Part shown: positions 27,067 to 35,895 of the stretch, one piece after another
How positions within the stretch are numbered: the stretch's first letter is position 1
Layout: each line of letters begins with the position of its first letter
Assembly (NCBI GenBank): GCA_035691485.1
Contig: DASSIZ010000013.1
Coordinates: 1 to 64,000, forward strand
Length of the DNA stretch: 64,000 bases
Origin: Terriglobales bacterium
GTDB taxonomy: Bacteria > Acidobacteriota > Terriglobia > Terriglobales > Acidobacteriaceae
Direction of reading: 5' to 3'
The notes under the pieces: model-generated
Seen by the model: the letters and a program-made list of their open reading frames with translations, nothing else
Databases searched by the model: none
Told to the model about the DNA's origin: nothing
Position numbers and translations under genes: made by a program

Positions 27067-27963
27067 TTACTTTCCCAGCACGTGTTGCAAAGCCCCGCGC
27101 AACTCCGGGTAGCGAAACTGGAATCCTCCGGCCAGCGCCGCCCGCGGCACCGCCCGGTTGCTCGCCAGCAGCAATTCCTCTCCCATCTGACCAAACACCG
27201 TGCGCACGACGAATGCCGGCACCGGAAACAGGGTGGGCCGGTGAAGCACCGCCCCCAGCACGCGCGTGAATTCGGCATTGGTCACCGGGTTCGGCGCAAC
27301 GGCATTCAACGGGCCGCGCAGCGATTCGTTGGTCAGGGCGAAGAGGATCAGCGCAACCACGTCGTCCAGCGCAATCCAGCTCATCCACTGCCGGCCGTCT
27401 CCGATGCGTCCGCCGGCCCCCATCCGAAACGGAGGCAGCATGCGCGGAAGCGCGCCGCCCGTTGCGCTCAGGACCATCCCGGTGCGCAGCATGACGGTTC
27501 GGATCCCCGCTTCGCTGGCTGCGCGCGTCGCCTGCTCCCACTGCCGTCCGACTTCAGACAGAAATGTCGACCCCGGAGGATCGGATTCGGCCACCACCTT
27601 GTCCCCAGTCTCTCCATAAATGCCGTTGGCCGACGCGCTGACCAGCACACGCGGCTTCGGGTTGGCGCGCGCCATCGAGGCGGCGATCGTCTGCGTGCCC
27701 TGGACACGGCTGTTCAGGATCAGGGCCTTGCGCTGCTCGCTCCAGCGGCCGGCGCCCACATTCTCCCCTGCCAGGTGCACCACCGCATCGGCCCCGCTGA
27801 ACCGGGAGCCATCAATTGCGCCGCCCGGGTCCCACTGGATTTCAGCGGCACCCGCGCGCGGCGCCCGCCGCACCAGCGCGACGGCTTCGTGCCCCGCGTT
27901 TCGCAGCGCCGGCATCAATGCCGATCCAAGCAGTCCCGACGCTCCTGTCACCAACACCCGCAC
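27067..27963 (-). CDS. TIGR01777 family epimerase (SDR39U1-like)
   Basis: 298 residues of an extended short-chain dehydrogenase/epimerase. The Rossmann motif is VRVLVTGASGLLGSAL at the start; SASANGIYG contains the Tyr of the YxxxK-like region but with the usual Lys not in place, as in this subfamily; MSWIALDDVV and NAVAPNPVTN are typical. The family binds NADP(H); its substrate is unknown. I take GTG at 27963 as start: TACCAT (27975-27970) ends 6 nt upstream. The frame extends to 28113 but with no RBS and no Rossmann-like sequence. Confidence 0.85.
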   Translation of the reverse strand: MRVLVTGASGLLGSALMPALRNAGHEAVALVRRAPRAGAAEIQWDPGGAIDGSRFSGADAVVHLAGENVGAGRWSEQRKALILNSRVQGTQTIAASMARANPKPRVLVSASANGIYGETGDKVVAESDPPGSTFLSEVGRQWEQATRAASEAGIRTVMLRTGMVLSATGGALPRMLPPFRMGAGGRIGDGRQWMSWIALDDVVALILFALTNESLRGPLNAVAPNPVTNAEFTRVLGAVLHRPTLFPVPAFVVRTVFGQMGEELLLASNRAVPRAALAGGFQFRYPELRGALQHVLGK

Positions 27964-27969
27964 AGGGAT

Positions 27970-27975
27970 ATGGTA
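27970..27975 (-). promoter_or_regulatory. -10 box (TACCAT) of the TIGR01777 gene, leaderless GTG
   Basis: TACCAT at 27975-27970 is followed by ATCCCT and GTG at 27963. Confidence 0.45.
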
Positions 27976-28111
27976 GCTGAGGAATGCCTTTTGGCGTGCG
28001 GTTTGATCGAATCGAACGGTCGCGAAATTGTCTGGCATTCTCTCAGTCGGCCAGATCTGCCATGTCACCAAGCACCTGATGACCGGTGACTGACAGACTG
28101 ATCGACCGAGC

Positions 28112-28145
28112 AAAAAAAAAAGCCCGGCCTCTTCGGACCGGGCTG
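28112..28145 (-). terminator. Intrinsic terminator of the secreted protein gene (minus strand)
   Basis: On the minus strand AGCCCGGTCC-GAAG-AGGCCGGGCT is followed by ten T (A-run at 28112-28121). It ends the transcript of the gene at 28165-29088. Confidence 0.9.
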
Positions 28146-28164
28146 GGGCTTAATTTCTCAACTC

Positions 28165-29088
28165 TTACTTGGTCTCTGTTTTTACGTCCTTCATGGCCGC
28201 CGGTTTTGCGGTTTTTGTGGCCGGCGTCTTGGTCATCTGTGTCTTCGGGGTCCAGAAGCTCGGGTTTGCCGCTACCACCTTTTCCGATACGTAGCTCATG
28301 CCCGGGCTGATGGACAGGAAATCACGCTGGAAGTATTGCTCGTCATTCTGCGCGAATTCGGTGAACGCCTTCCGCCCTTCGTCGCCGATCGCTTCGTAGT
28401 ACGCCGAGCCCTTGCCGTGCGTTTTGCCGGCTTGATCAAATTCCTTCAGCGACTTTACCGGCTGGAACACCATAATCGTTCCCATGGGCCCGCCCAGTCC
28501 CACGCCGTACACCAGCATGTGCTCATCGAGGTTCGCTTTCTCGTGCGCCGCGTTCACCGCCTTGCGCATCTCCGCGAACTTCTCATAGTGGCCCAACTTC
28601 ACCCGATAGGTGTCCACCATGAAGTACTTGTATTCGCCCAGGTTGAAGTTCGGGCGATAGCTCAGCTCGGAGTTGTAGAACAGGAAGGTGGAACGAACGC
28701 CGCTCAGCAAGTCGCCGTCGGCTACGTTGGCGCGATCCAATTCGGTTTGCACCGCTTTGTTCGCTTCGAATGCCTGGTTGGCTTTTTCCACTTCCTCCAT
28801 CGAGGCGTACGGGCTCATGTACCACGCCTCCGACGGCCCACTCATCGTCGTCGTTCCCAGGTAGTAATACTTCAAGTTGGCTTTCTTGTAGGCAGCCAGG
28901 AACGCCGCCTCGGTTTTCGCGTGCAACGGCCCTTTGCCAGGCTTCACTTCTTCCCGGAACATCTGAATGATCGGGGGTGGGCCACTGGCGCCTTCCGGAT
29001 CTGTTGCGTTCTGCGCCGCCACCGGCGGGGGCGCCATGATGGCCGCCATCACCAGCAATGCAAACAACTCAATTCCGACTTTTCTCAT
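28165..29088 (-). CDS. Secreted hypothetical protein, paralogue of the next gene
   Basis: 307 residues with a signal peptide (ELFALLVMAAIMAPPPVAA) and a mature region carrying VKPGKGPLHAKTEAAFLAAYKKA, SGPSEAWYMSPYASMEEVEKANQ, NFNLGEYKYFMVDTYRVK and FWTPKTQMTKTPATKTAKPA near the C-terminus. Many of these blocks recur in the same order in the adjacent gene (for example NFPLGEYKYFSVLLVRYK), so the two arose by tandem duplication. The family is unknown. RBS GAGGAGA precedes the ATG. Confidence 0.65.
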   Translation of the reverse strand: MRKVGIELFALLVMAAIMAPPPVAAQNATDPEGASGPPPIIQMFREEVKPGKGPLHAKTEAAFLAAYKKANLKYYYLGTTTMSGPSEAWYMSPYASMEEVEKANQAFEANKAVQTELDRANVADGDLLSGVRSTFLFYNSELSYRPNFNLGEYKYFMVDTYRVKLGHYEKFAEMRKAVNAAHEKANLDEHMLVYGVGLGGPMGTIMVFQPVKSLKEFDQAGKTHGKGSAYYEAIGDEGRKAFTEFAQNDEQYFQRDFLSISPGMSYVSEKVVAANPSFWTPKTQMTKTPATKTAKPAAMKDVKTETK

Positions 29089-29165
29089 CCTGTCTCCTCT
29101 TTTCTTTTTTTCTGCTTTTTCTGCAAAAATTCAACAGGTGCGCTGTTTGGCCGCGCGCCATGTTC

Positions 29166-30059
29166 CTACTGTTTTTGTTCGGTTTTGGTTTCTTTCAGGC
29201 CCACCGGCTTGGCTGTCTTGGCGGCCGGCGATGCCTTGGTCATTTGCGTCTTCGGATGCCAGAATGACGGGTTCGCCTTCGCTACATCCTCCGGCACGTA
29301 GCTCATGCGCGGGCTGAACGAATACAACCGGCTTTCGGCGGACTGCACCGTCTTGCCCACCGCGTCGAAAAACCCACCCTCTTTCAAGGCCGCGCTGTAC
29401 TCTTTGTTGGGCGGCTCGTCCCAGGCAGCCATGCTTTTTATCGGCGTGAAATAGATGTAAGTGCCCACCGGCATGCCGGAGGTCACTTCATAACCGATCG
29501 AGTGATAATCCGGATGCGCTTTCTCGCGCGCGGCGGCAACGATTTTCGCCACTTCGTCCGGCCCTGAGCCCAGCTTGTAACGCACCAGCAGGACGCTGAA
29601 GTACTTGTATTCGCCGAGCGGGAAATTCGGCTGATAGCTCAACTCCGGGCGGTAGCGCGCCAGGATGGTGCGCGTTTCCGAAACAAAATCCGTTTCCTTC
29701 GTCGAATAACTGGCCATTACCTGGGCCAGTGTCGGATTGTTTTCGTACGATTCGTTGGTCTTCTCCACTTGCGCGAAGCCGTCGAACCCCATCATGAACC
29801 AGTCTTCATCCGGCCCGCTGACCGCGCTTATAGTCAGCATGTGGGGAATTTTCGGGTCGGCTTTGATCATGGCCTGGGTCCAGGCAGCCTCATGTTGGCG
29901 ATGGGCCATCGTCTTACCGGGCTTGCTGTCTTCCCGGATGATTTGCAGCACCTTCGGCGGGCCTCCCATCTTGTCCATGTCGCCCGACATCTGCCCCATC
30001 ATCGCGATCGGGCAGGCAAGCAGCGCGAACACAGACAGACACTCAAGGACTTTGCGCAT
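29166..30059 (-). CDS. Secreted hypothetical protein, paralogue of the previous gene
   Basis: 297 residues. A signal peptide (LSVFALLACPIAMMGQ) is followed by the same block order as its neighbour: SKPGKTMAHRQHEAAWTQAM, SGPDEDWFMMGFDGFAQVEK, FPLGEYKYFSVLLVRYK and FWHPKTQMTKASPAAKTAKP. The C-terminal Lys/Ala/Thr-rich tail is shared. AGGAGG is just before the start. The pair is probably one transcription unit ended by the terminator at 28112. Function is unknown. Confidence 0.65.
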   Translation of the reverse strand: MRKVLECLSVFALLACPIAMMGQMSGDMDKMGGPPKVLQIIREDSKPGKTMAHRQHEAAWTQAMIKADPKIPHMLTISAVSGPDEDWFMMGFDGFAQVEKTNESYENNPTLAQVMASYSTKETDFVSETRTILARYRPELSYQPNFPLGEYKYFSVLLVRYKLGSGPDEVAKIVAAAREKAHPDYHSIGYEVTSGMPVGTYIYFTPIKSMAAWDEPPNKEYSAALKEGGFFDAVGKTVQSAESRLYSFSPRMSYVPEDVAKANPSFWHPKTQMTKASPAAKTAKPVGLKETKTEQKQ

Positions 30060-30299
30060 ATGGCCTCCTCTTCTCCGACTGTTAGTTCAGTGAAATGTTG
30101 GCGAGCTGTGTATAAAAGGAAGGGGCCCCACCCGGAAACTGGCTACCTGAGCGTGCCTCAGCCTATCCTTGGGCGGAAGCAGTGTCAATGGTCAGTTATG
30201 CGGCGAATTGCCATCGATGCTGGCCGCAGATACGAATTTGGAACCATCCCAAAGTTCGCCGCTTTGCGACGTCGGTCTTGCGCCGCCGCCTTCACCCCT

Positions 30300-30305
30300 T
30301 ATAAT
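30300..30305 (+). promoter_or_regulatory. -10 box (TATAAT) of rel, near-leaderless ATG
   Basis: A perfect TATAAT is followed by CAAGT and the ATG at 30311. TTGCGC at 30278-30283 could be a -35 with a 16-nt spacer. Confidence 0.55.
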
Positions 30306-30310
30306 CAAGT

Positions 30311-32521
30311 ATGGCGACCCTCCGCCAGCAGCTCGCGACCAATGTCTTGCGGGTCACCCGTTTCCGTGACCTGATGAAGCAGGTCCGGGCCTATCGCCCC
30401 AATGATGACCTCGAAGTCATCAAGAAGGCGTACGATTTTTCCCTCCGCTATCACACCGGCCAGACGCGCGCCTCCGGCGAGCCCTACCTGGTTCATCCCC
30501 TGGAAGTCGCCTGCGTGCTGGCCGAAATCAAGCTCGATACCGTCGCCATTGCCGCCGGCCTGCTGCACGACCTGGTCGAAGACACATCGGTCACCATCCA
30601 GGAAATCGAAAAAGAGTTTGGCGACCAGGTGGCGCACATCGTCGAGGGCGTCACCAAGATCAGCAAAATCGATTTCCACACCCGCGAAGAGCGCCAGGCC
30701 GAAAACCTGCGCAAGATGATGCTCGCCATGGTGGACGACATACGCGTCGTCCTCATCAAGCTCGCCGACCGCCTGCATAACATGCGCACCCTGCAGCACC
30801 TGCCGGAAGAGCGCCGCCTTTCCATCGCCCGCGAGACCCTGGAGATCTATGCCCCCATCGCCCATCGCCTCGGCATGGGCAAGATTCGCGGCGAACTTGA
30901 GGACCTGGCATTCCCCTACGTCGATCCCATCGCCTACGAGCAGGTGCGCGAAGCGGTGGAGGCGCGCCGCAAGTCCGGAGAGGAATTTCTCGCCAGCATG
31001 ACCGGCATCATCCGCGAGAAGCTCAAGGAAGCCGGCATCCAGGCCCGCGTCGAAAGCCGCATCAAGCGCCTCTACTCCATCTACCTCAAGATCCAGCGGC
31101 AGCGCATCACCGTCGACCAGATGTACGACCTGCTCGCTGTCCGCATCATCACCGGCTCCGTGCAGGATTGCTACGCCGTGCTGGGCATGATCCACAATCT
31201 GTGGCGCCCGGTGCCAGGCCGCATCAAGGACCACATCGCCATGCCACGGCCCAACCTGTACCAGTCGCTGCATACCTCCGTCATCCCCGAAAGCGGCACC
31301 CCCTTCGAGGTCCAGATCCGCACCGAGGAGATGCACCACATGGCCGAGGAGGGCATCGCGGCGCACTGGAAATACAAGGACGGCCCCGTTTCCGCGCGCG
31401 ACGAGCAGCGCCTCGCCTGGCTGCGCCAGGTGGTCGAGTGGCAGCGCGATGTCAGCGATCCCAACGAATTTCTCTCCACCCTCAAAATCGATCTCTACCC
31501 GGAAGAGGTCTACACGTTTACCCCCAAGGGCAAAGTCGTGGTGCTGCCGCGCGACGCCACCCCGATTGACTTTGCCTACACCGTGCACACCGAGGTCGGG
31601 CACTCCTGCGTCGGCGCCAAGGTGAACGGGCGCATGGTCCCTTTGCGCTACAAGCTGAAAAGCGGCGACATCGTGGAAATTCTTACCCAGCCCGGACACA
31701 AGCCCAGCCGCGACTGGCTGGCGCTGGTCAAGTCGAGCCGCTCGCGGCAGAAAATCAAGCATTGGCTCAACGTCCACCAGCGCGAGCGCGCCATCGAAAT
31801 CGGCCGCAAGCTGATCGAAAAGGAAGCGCGCAAATATCGTGTTCCGATGAAGGACATTTCCGACGCGCAGTACCTGAAGGTCGCCGGCGACATGGGCCTG
31901 GGACGCGCCGACGATCTCATGGCCGCCATCGGCTATGGCAAGTTTGCCGCCCGCCAAGTACTGGCCCGGCTGGCGCCGGCGTCAGCCGCGGATCCTACCC
32001 CGGAGACGGCGCCCGAAGAAAAGCCCGGAGGGCTATTGCGCCGGGTCTTCGGCGGCGACGGCGGCGGCGCCATCTCCGTCAAAGGGCACGACGACCTGCT
32101 CGTTTACCGCGCCCGATGTTGCAATCCCATCCGCGGCGAGGACATCGTCGGCTACGTCACCCGCGGCAAGGGCGTCGCCGTGCACGCCCGCAATTGCCCC
32201 AACGTCATGAATTTGATGTACGAATCGGACCGCCGCATCGACGTGGAGTGGGCGCGGCCCCGCAAGGAAGACGGCGCCGCCGGATATCCCGTCAAGCTCA
32301 CCGTTTTTTGTGACGACCGCAGCGGCATGCTCAAGCAGATGACGGCGCTCATCAGCGACGAAAACGTCAACATCCGCAACATCGAAGCCCGCACCGCCAA
32401 CAGCCAGGCCACCGTCGACTTCGTCATCGATATCGAGGACCTCAAACACCTGGAACGCATCGTCGCCGGCCTGCGCAAGATCGACGGCGTGCACGATGTC
32501 CAGCGCGTCCAGAAAATCTAG
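30311..32521 (+). CDS. rel: Bifunctional (p)ppGpp synthetase/hydrolase (Rel/SpoT)
   Basis: Makes and degrades the alarmone ppGpp. At 736 residues it has an N-terminal HD hydrolase domain with HDLVEDT (His86, Asp87, Glu90, Asp91) intact, a synthetase domain (YDLLAVRIIT, MPRPNLYQSLHTSVI), a TGS domain (VYTFTPKGKVVVLPRDATPIDFAYTVHTEVGH) and a C-terminal ACT domain (VFCDDRSGMLKQMTALISDENVNIRNIEA). A conserved-Cys region (ARCCNPIRGEDIVGYVTRGKGV) lies before ACT. All parts are present, so it is probably dual-function. It begins almost at its promoter. Confidence 0.97.
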   Translation: MATLRQQLATNVLRVTRFRDLMKQVRAYRPNDDLEVIKKAYDFSLRYHTGQTRASGEPYLVHPLEVACVLAEIKLDTVAIAAGLLHDLVEDTSVTIQEIEKEFGDQVAHIVEGVTKISKIDFHTREERQAENLRKMMLAMVDDIRVVLIKLADRLHNMRTLQHLPEERRLSIARETLEIYAPIAHRLGMGKIRGELEDLAFPYVDPIAYEQVREAVEARRKSGEEFLASMTGIIREKLKEAGIQARVESRIKRLYSIYLKIQRQRITVDQMYDLLAVRIITGSVQDCYAVLGMIHNLWRPVPGRIKDHIAMPRPNLYQSLHTSVIPESGTPFEVQIRTEEMHHMAEEGIAAHWKYKDGPVSARDEQRLAWLRQVVEWQRDVSDPNEFLSTLKIDLYPEEVYTFTPKGKVVVLPRDATPIDFAYTVHTEVGHSCVGAKVNGRMVPLRYKLKSGDIVEILTQPGHKPSRDWLALVKSSRSRQKIKHWLNVHQRERAIEIGRKLIEKEARKYRVPMKDISDAQYLKVAGDMGLGRADDLMAAIGYGKFAARQVLARLAPASAADPTPETAPEEKPGGLLRRVFGGDGGGAISVKGHDDLLVYRARCCNPIRGEDIVGYVTRGKGVAVHARNCPNVMNLMYESDRRIDVEWARPRKEDGAAGYPVKLTVFCDDRSGMLKQMTALISDENVNIRNIEARTANSQATVDFVIDIEDLKHLERIVAGLRKIDGVHDVQRVQKI

Positions 32522-32650
32522 CGAGTCCCTGATCTCGATTGAATGCCTGATCTCAAAGTCCGGTGCAGCGGCGGATTTTATTCTTTATTCCGGCGGCCGG
32601 GTGGTCCACCCCAGCCGCTCTTGCTAGGGTGGGAAAACTCGAAGCTTTCC

Positions 32651-32869
32651 CTACCGGTGCAGCACCTTCTTCGTCTTGGCCACGATATCGCCCACCGTTG
32701 ATCCAATCGTTTTCGCTACCTCGGTGAGCCGGTCCCGGTTGGCGGGTTGACCAGCAGCCTGCGTCGAAGCGCTCGTTGCCGTGGCGCGCTGGCGCGATTT
32801 TTTCGCGGCGGGTCGCTTCCTTGTCGATTTCTCTTTCGCTGTCGTCGCGCTGCTCTTCTTGGTTGCCAT
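32651..32869 (-). CDS. Small Lys/Ala-rich, histone-H1-like protein
   Basis: 72 residues: the first 45 are rich in Lys, Arg, Ala, Ser and Thr (EKSTRKRPAAKKSRQRA), the last 25 form an amphipathic helix (LTEVAKTIGSTVGDIVAKTKKVL). The composition suggests a DNA- or polyphosphate-binding nucleoid protein. The start ATG has GGAGAG nearby upstream. Sequence is low complexity, so homology is not claimed. Confidence 0.55.
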   Translation of the reverse strand: MATKKSSATTAKEKSTRKRPAAKKSRQRATATSASTQAAGQPANRDRLTEVAKTIGSTVGDIVAKTKKVLHR

Positions 32870-33052
32870 TCGCCTCTCTCCGATGTCGCCGCGCAGTATA
32901 CGACAAAATAGATGGCAGGAACTTGTGTGGCGCGGCCGAAGAACCTAGCCACAGAGAGAAAATAGACAACGGCAAAGCAGAAAACAAAGACGGCTGTGGT
33001 GACGAAACCGCGGCGTCTGAAACAGGGGCTGACAGCCGAAAAAGAAAAAAAT

Positions 33053-33072
33053 CCTCTGCGGCCTCTGTGGCT
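33053..33072. repeat. CCTCTGCGGCCTCTGTGGCT repeat (family C, second copy)
   Basis: It lies just before the end of the tandem USP gene. Together with the inverted AGCCACAGAGAG at 32947-32958 it forms a long-range inverted pair. Compare 17051-17072. Confidence 0.45.
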
Positions 33073-33078
33073 AAAACG

Positions 33079-34008
33079 TCAGCTACGCCCCTGCGACGCG
33101 CCCCGCACGCTTAGCACCGGGCAACCTGCCTCGCACACAACCTTGTACGCGTGCATCCAGGGCAGCCGGTCCACGTAGCTGTCTGGCGCCTTCAGCCCGA
33201 AGGCCACCAGGTCCACGCCAAGCGATGACGCCGTTTCGATCACCGTTTCGGCCACCGCGCCGAACCCAACCTGGAAATCCATCCTGGGCGATAGCTGCGC
33301 CGTCAGTGACACCATCTCTCGCATGCGCTCCTGCAGCCCGGTGATGACGCGCGCGCGGTCCCGCGCCGCGTCTGCTTCCAGCCGCTCCACCACGTGCAAC
33401 ATCGTGATACGGCCGCCGAAGTCGTCGGCGATCGCCGTAGCCAGCGGTAGCGCCTGCGCCGATTCCGGTGAAAAGTCGGTCGGAAAAAGAATGTGTTTAA
33501 GCCGCACCGATTGCGGATCTGATGTCCAGGAGCGCGGCCCCACGGTCAACACCGGGCAGCTGGCATGGCGAAACAGGTCTTCGGCCACCGAGCCCAGGAC
33601 GATCTTTCGCAACCCGGTGCGGCCATGCGTCCCCACCACTGCCAAGTCGATGTGCTCGCGCCGGATGAAGTCGCGCAGCATTTCGCCGACTCCGCCGACG
33701 TCCACCCAGGTGTGATGGCGGAGGTCCTGGCAGCGGGTGCGCTTCAGCACATCCCCGAGCCGCGCTTCGGCCTCGGCCCGCGCCAGTTGCAGTGCCCGCT
33801 CCAGGGCCTCAGACGTCCCCATGTACGCCTCCGGAGGAACGAAGGTGAAAATGCCCGGTTGCAGCACGTGCACCATGTGCAGCCTGGAGTGGAAATGGTG
33901 CGCCGCGGTTACCGCGTGCAGCAGGGCGCGTTCTGAGCAGGGTGAGAAATCGGTTGCGACCAGGACATTGCGGATCGCAAGCGCGACTCGCGGAGCTGTG
34001 GCAGCCAT
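33079..34008 (-). CDS. Tandem-domain universal stress protein
   Basis: 309 residues with two USP domains. Domain 1 (about 10-150) opens with RNVLVATDFSPCSERALLHA and has the ATP-type loop VVGTHGRTGLRKIVLGSVAEDLF followed by CPVLTVG. Domain 2 (about 165-305) opens HILFPTDFSPESAQALPLA, but its loop FGLKAPDSYVDRLPWMHAYK lacks the G-2x-G-9x-GS pattern, so it probably does not bind ATP. The start ATG 34008 has GAGGAGG 6 nt upstream. It is isolated on its strand. Confidence 0.92.
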   Translation of the reverse strand: MAATAPRVALAIRNVLVATDFSPCSERALLHAVTAAHHFHSRLHMVHVLQPGIFTFVPPEAYMGTSEALERALQLARAEAEARLGDVLKRTRCQDLRHHTWVDVGGVGEMLRDFIRREHIDLAVVGTHGRTGLRKIVLGSVAEDLFRHASCPVLTVGPRSWTSDPQSVRLKHILFPTDFSPESAQALPLATAIADDFGGRITMLHVVERLEADAARDRARVITGLQERMREMVSLTAQLSPRMDFQVGFGAVAETVIETASSLGVDLVAFGLKAPDSYVDRLPWMHAYKVVCEAGCPVLSVRGASQGRS

Positions 34009-34180
34009 GGCCCGCCTCCTCAAGCGTCGGGTCAGCTTCCGGCTCGGCGCGGGCAGTTGTTCGACTTCATCCTACGCCCCGGCCATGATCCCTGCTGTGA
34101 CGCATCGCACACCATTTCGCCCGTTCCCGATTGACTCCCGCAGCCCGCGCGGCTACCATCACGCCGCTGTGGGGGGCGAG

Positions 34181-34867
34181 ATGGAAGCCAGCAGTACTAG
34201 CGGCGCACAACTTCAGTCCAGCTCTCAGAAGGTGGAAGCGCCCCGGGTGGGTGCCGTCGTCTTGCGTGTCGCCTGGCTGGCTGTTCTGCTTGGGCTTGCC
34301 ATGCAAGTATTGCTCATTGTTGTCGGCGTTGCCTTTGGCAAATCCGGCAATGTGACCCGTATCTTCGCCACCACGCTTTCGACCATCTCTTGGTCCACGG
34401 TAGTTTGCGTCGGCGTCGCAATCGGAGCTGTCATTTCAAAATTGGATGTGGGCGCCACCTCGCTTGCCGGGCTTCTCTCCGCGCCCATCGCCTTCAATGT
34501 AGCGCGCACCGTGCATCGCGGCGTCTCGACCGCCCTTCATCTGTCAATCGCCGGCGCCCCCGGTCCCTCGCCGCTGCTGCTGGGCATCATCAAGTCGCTG
34601 GAGTACGCTGCTCTCGGAGGTGTTGTCAGCTGGCTTGCGAAGCGCGGCAAGCCAGGTGGCGGGGCCTACGCGTTGGTGGGTTTGTCTGTCGGGGCGATAT
34701 TCGGCGGAATTGCACTCGGCTGCACCTACAGGAGCGGTGTCGTCACCGTCGCCGACCTGGTGCCGCGCGCTGTCAACGAGCTGCTGTTTCCCGTCGGCTG
34801 CTCTATGGTTTTGTTTGTATCTCAGGCGGTCGGAGCACACCTGGCATCGAAGCAGAGCACCCGTTGA
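34181..34867 (+). CDS. Hypothetical multi-span membrane protein
   Basis: 228 residues with about five hydrophobic segments: LRVAWLAVLLGLAMQVLLIVVGV, TISWSTVVCVGVAIGAVIS, SLEYAALGGVVSWLA, AYALVGLSVGAIFGGIALG and LLFPVGCSMVLFVSQAVGA. The hydrophilic N-terminus is Ser/Gln-rich. No family is recognised. I use ATG 34181; GTG 34169 in the same frame is an alternative, with a TACCAT box 9 nt before it (34154-34159). Confidence 0.55.
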   Translation: MEASSTSGAQLQSSSQKVEAPRVGAVVLRVAWLAVLLGLAMQVLLIVVGVAFGKSGNVTRIFATTLSTISWSTVVCVGVAIGAVISKLDVGATSLAGLLSAPIAFNVARTVHRGVSTALHLSIAGAPGPSPLLLGIIKSLEYAALGGVVSWLAKRGKPGGGAYALVGLSVGAIFGGIALGCTYRSGVVTVADLVPRAVNELLFPVGCSMVLFVSQAVGAHLASKQSTR

Positions 34868-34875
34868 CGTGGCGC

Positions 34876-35895
34876 CTAAACCTGCCGGATGCCGAGCGAT
34901 GAAAAACCCGAAAGGAACTCCCGCTTCTTCTCTTCCGGCAAGAACGAGGCCTCGAACGAATTCCTCGCCATTTCCCGCAATTGCTCATCGCTGAAACCGA
35001 ACGTCTCCTGCGCAACCTGGTATTCGCGGCACAACGTCGTCTCAAACATCGCCGGATCATCGGTGTTCAACGTCACCATGATTCCCTGGTCGTAATAAGT
35101 CTTCAGCGGATGCTCCTGCGCCGCGGCGCAACACCCGGTGCGCAGGTTGCTGGTGAGACAAATCTCGACCGGCACGCGCGCCTGTGCCAGTTGCGACATC
35201 AGCTCGCGGTCTTTCCACAACGCCAGGCCATGTCCGATGCGTTCAGCCTGCAGCACGTCCAGGGCGGCACGGATGGATTCCGGGCCCACCGATTCGCCCG
35301 CATGCGCGGTCAAGCGCAGGCCGTGGTCGCGGGCGCGCGCGTAGAGATCGCGAAACCACTGCGCCGGTCCCTGTGCCTCGTCCCCGCCAATTCCAATTCC
35401 GATCACGCCGCGCTCGCGCAGCTGGAGCGCCCGGTCGAACACTTTTTGCGCGGCTTCCACGCCGAATTGACGCGTCGCGTCGAAGATCCAATACAGCGAC
35501 ACGCCGAAATCCCGCGCGCCACGCTCCCGCCCTCGCTCCAGGCCCTCGAAGATAGCGTCGAAGTCGCGCTCGCGAAACATGATCACGCCCACCGATACGT
35601 ACACCTCGGCGTGCAGTGCGTTTTCCGCCTTCAGCTTCTGCATCAGGCGATAGCTGATGAGCTCGTAATCTTCCGGCGTGCGCAGCCAGTGCGTGACCCG
35701 CTTGAACGCGTCCAGGAAGGCGGTGAAGTTCTCGTGCTTGTAGAGACGCGCCAGGCGCTCGCGATCGACGGGGCCCCCGCCGTGCAACACGATCAGCTCT
35801 GCCAACTCATCCGGGCCGATCGAACCCTCCAGGTGAAGATGGAGCTCGGCCTTGGGAAGAGAGCGAATAAACGCCGATGGCTCGCTGGCCTGCAT
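34876..35895 (-). CDS. add: Adenosine deaminase
   Basis: Deaminates adenosine (or a related nucleoside) to inosine. The 339 residues show the metal-binding motif ELHLHLEGS (His19, His21), LTAHAGES around residue 200, the late catalytic SNLRTGC and NTDDPAMF. Its ATG overlaps the TGA of the upstream APC permease (TGATG at 35897-35893), so it is translationally coupled to a transporter. Some relatives act on aminofutalosine; that possibility cannot be excluded here. Confidence 0.92.
   Translation of the reverse strand: MQASEPSAFIRSLPKAELHLHLEGSIGPDELAELIVLHGGGPVDRERLARLYKHENFTAFLDAFKRVTHWLRTPEDYELISYRLMQKLKAENALHAEVYVSVGVIMFRERDFDAIFEGLERGRERGARDFGVSLYWIFDATRQFGVEAAQKVFDRALQLRERGVIGIGIGGDEAQGPAQWFRDLYARARDHGLRLTAHAGESVGPESIRAALDVLQAERIGHGLALWKDRELMSQLAQARVPVEICLTSNLRTGCCAAAQEHPLKTYYDQGIMVTLNTDDPAMFETTLCREYQVAQETFGFSDEQLREMARNSFEASFLPEEKKREFLSGFSSLGIRQV

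Noticed and set aside
30305-31957. 550-codon minus frame opposite rel
   Set aside because: It is the shadow of the GC-rich rel gene; the product has no family character and is rich in Gly/His/Asp from antisense codons.
34876-35895. Calling the deaminase an aminofutalosine deaminase
   Set aside because: Motifs fit adenosine deaminases in general and no menaquinone (mqn) genes are nearby, so the specific label is not supported.
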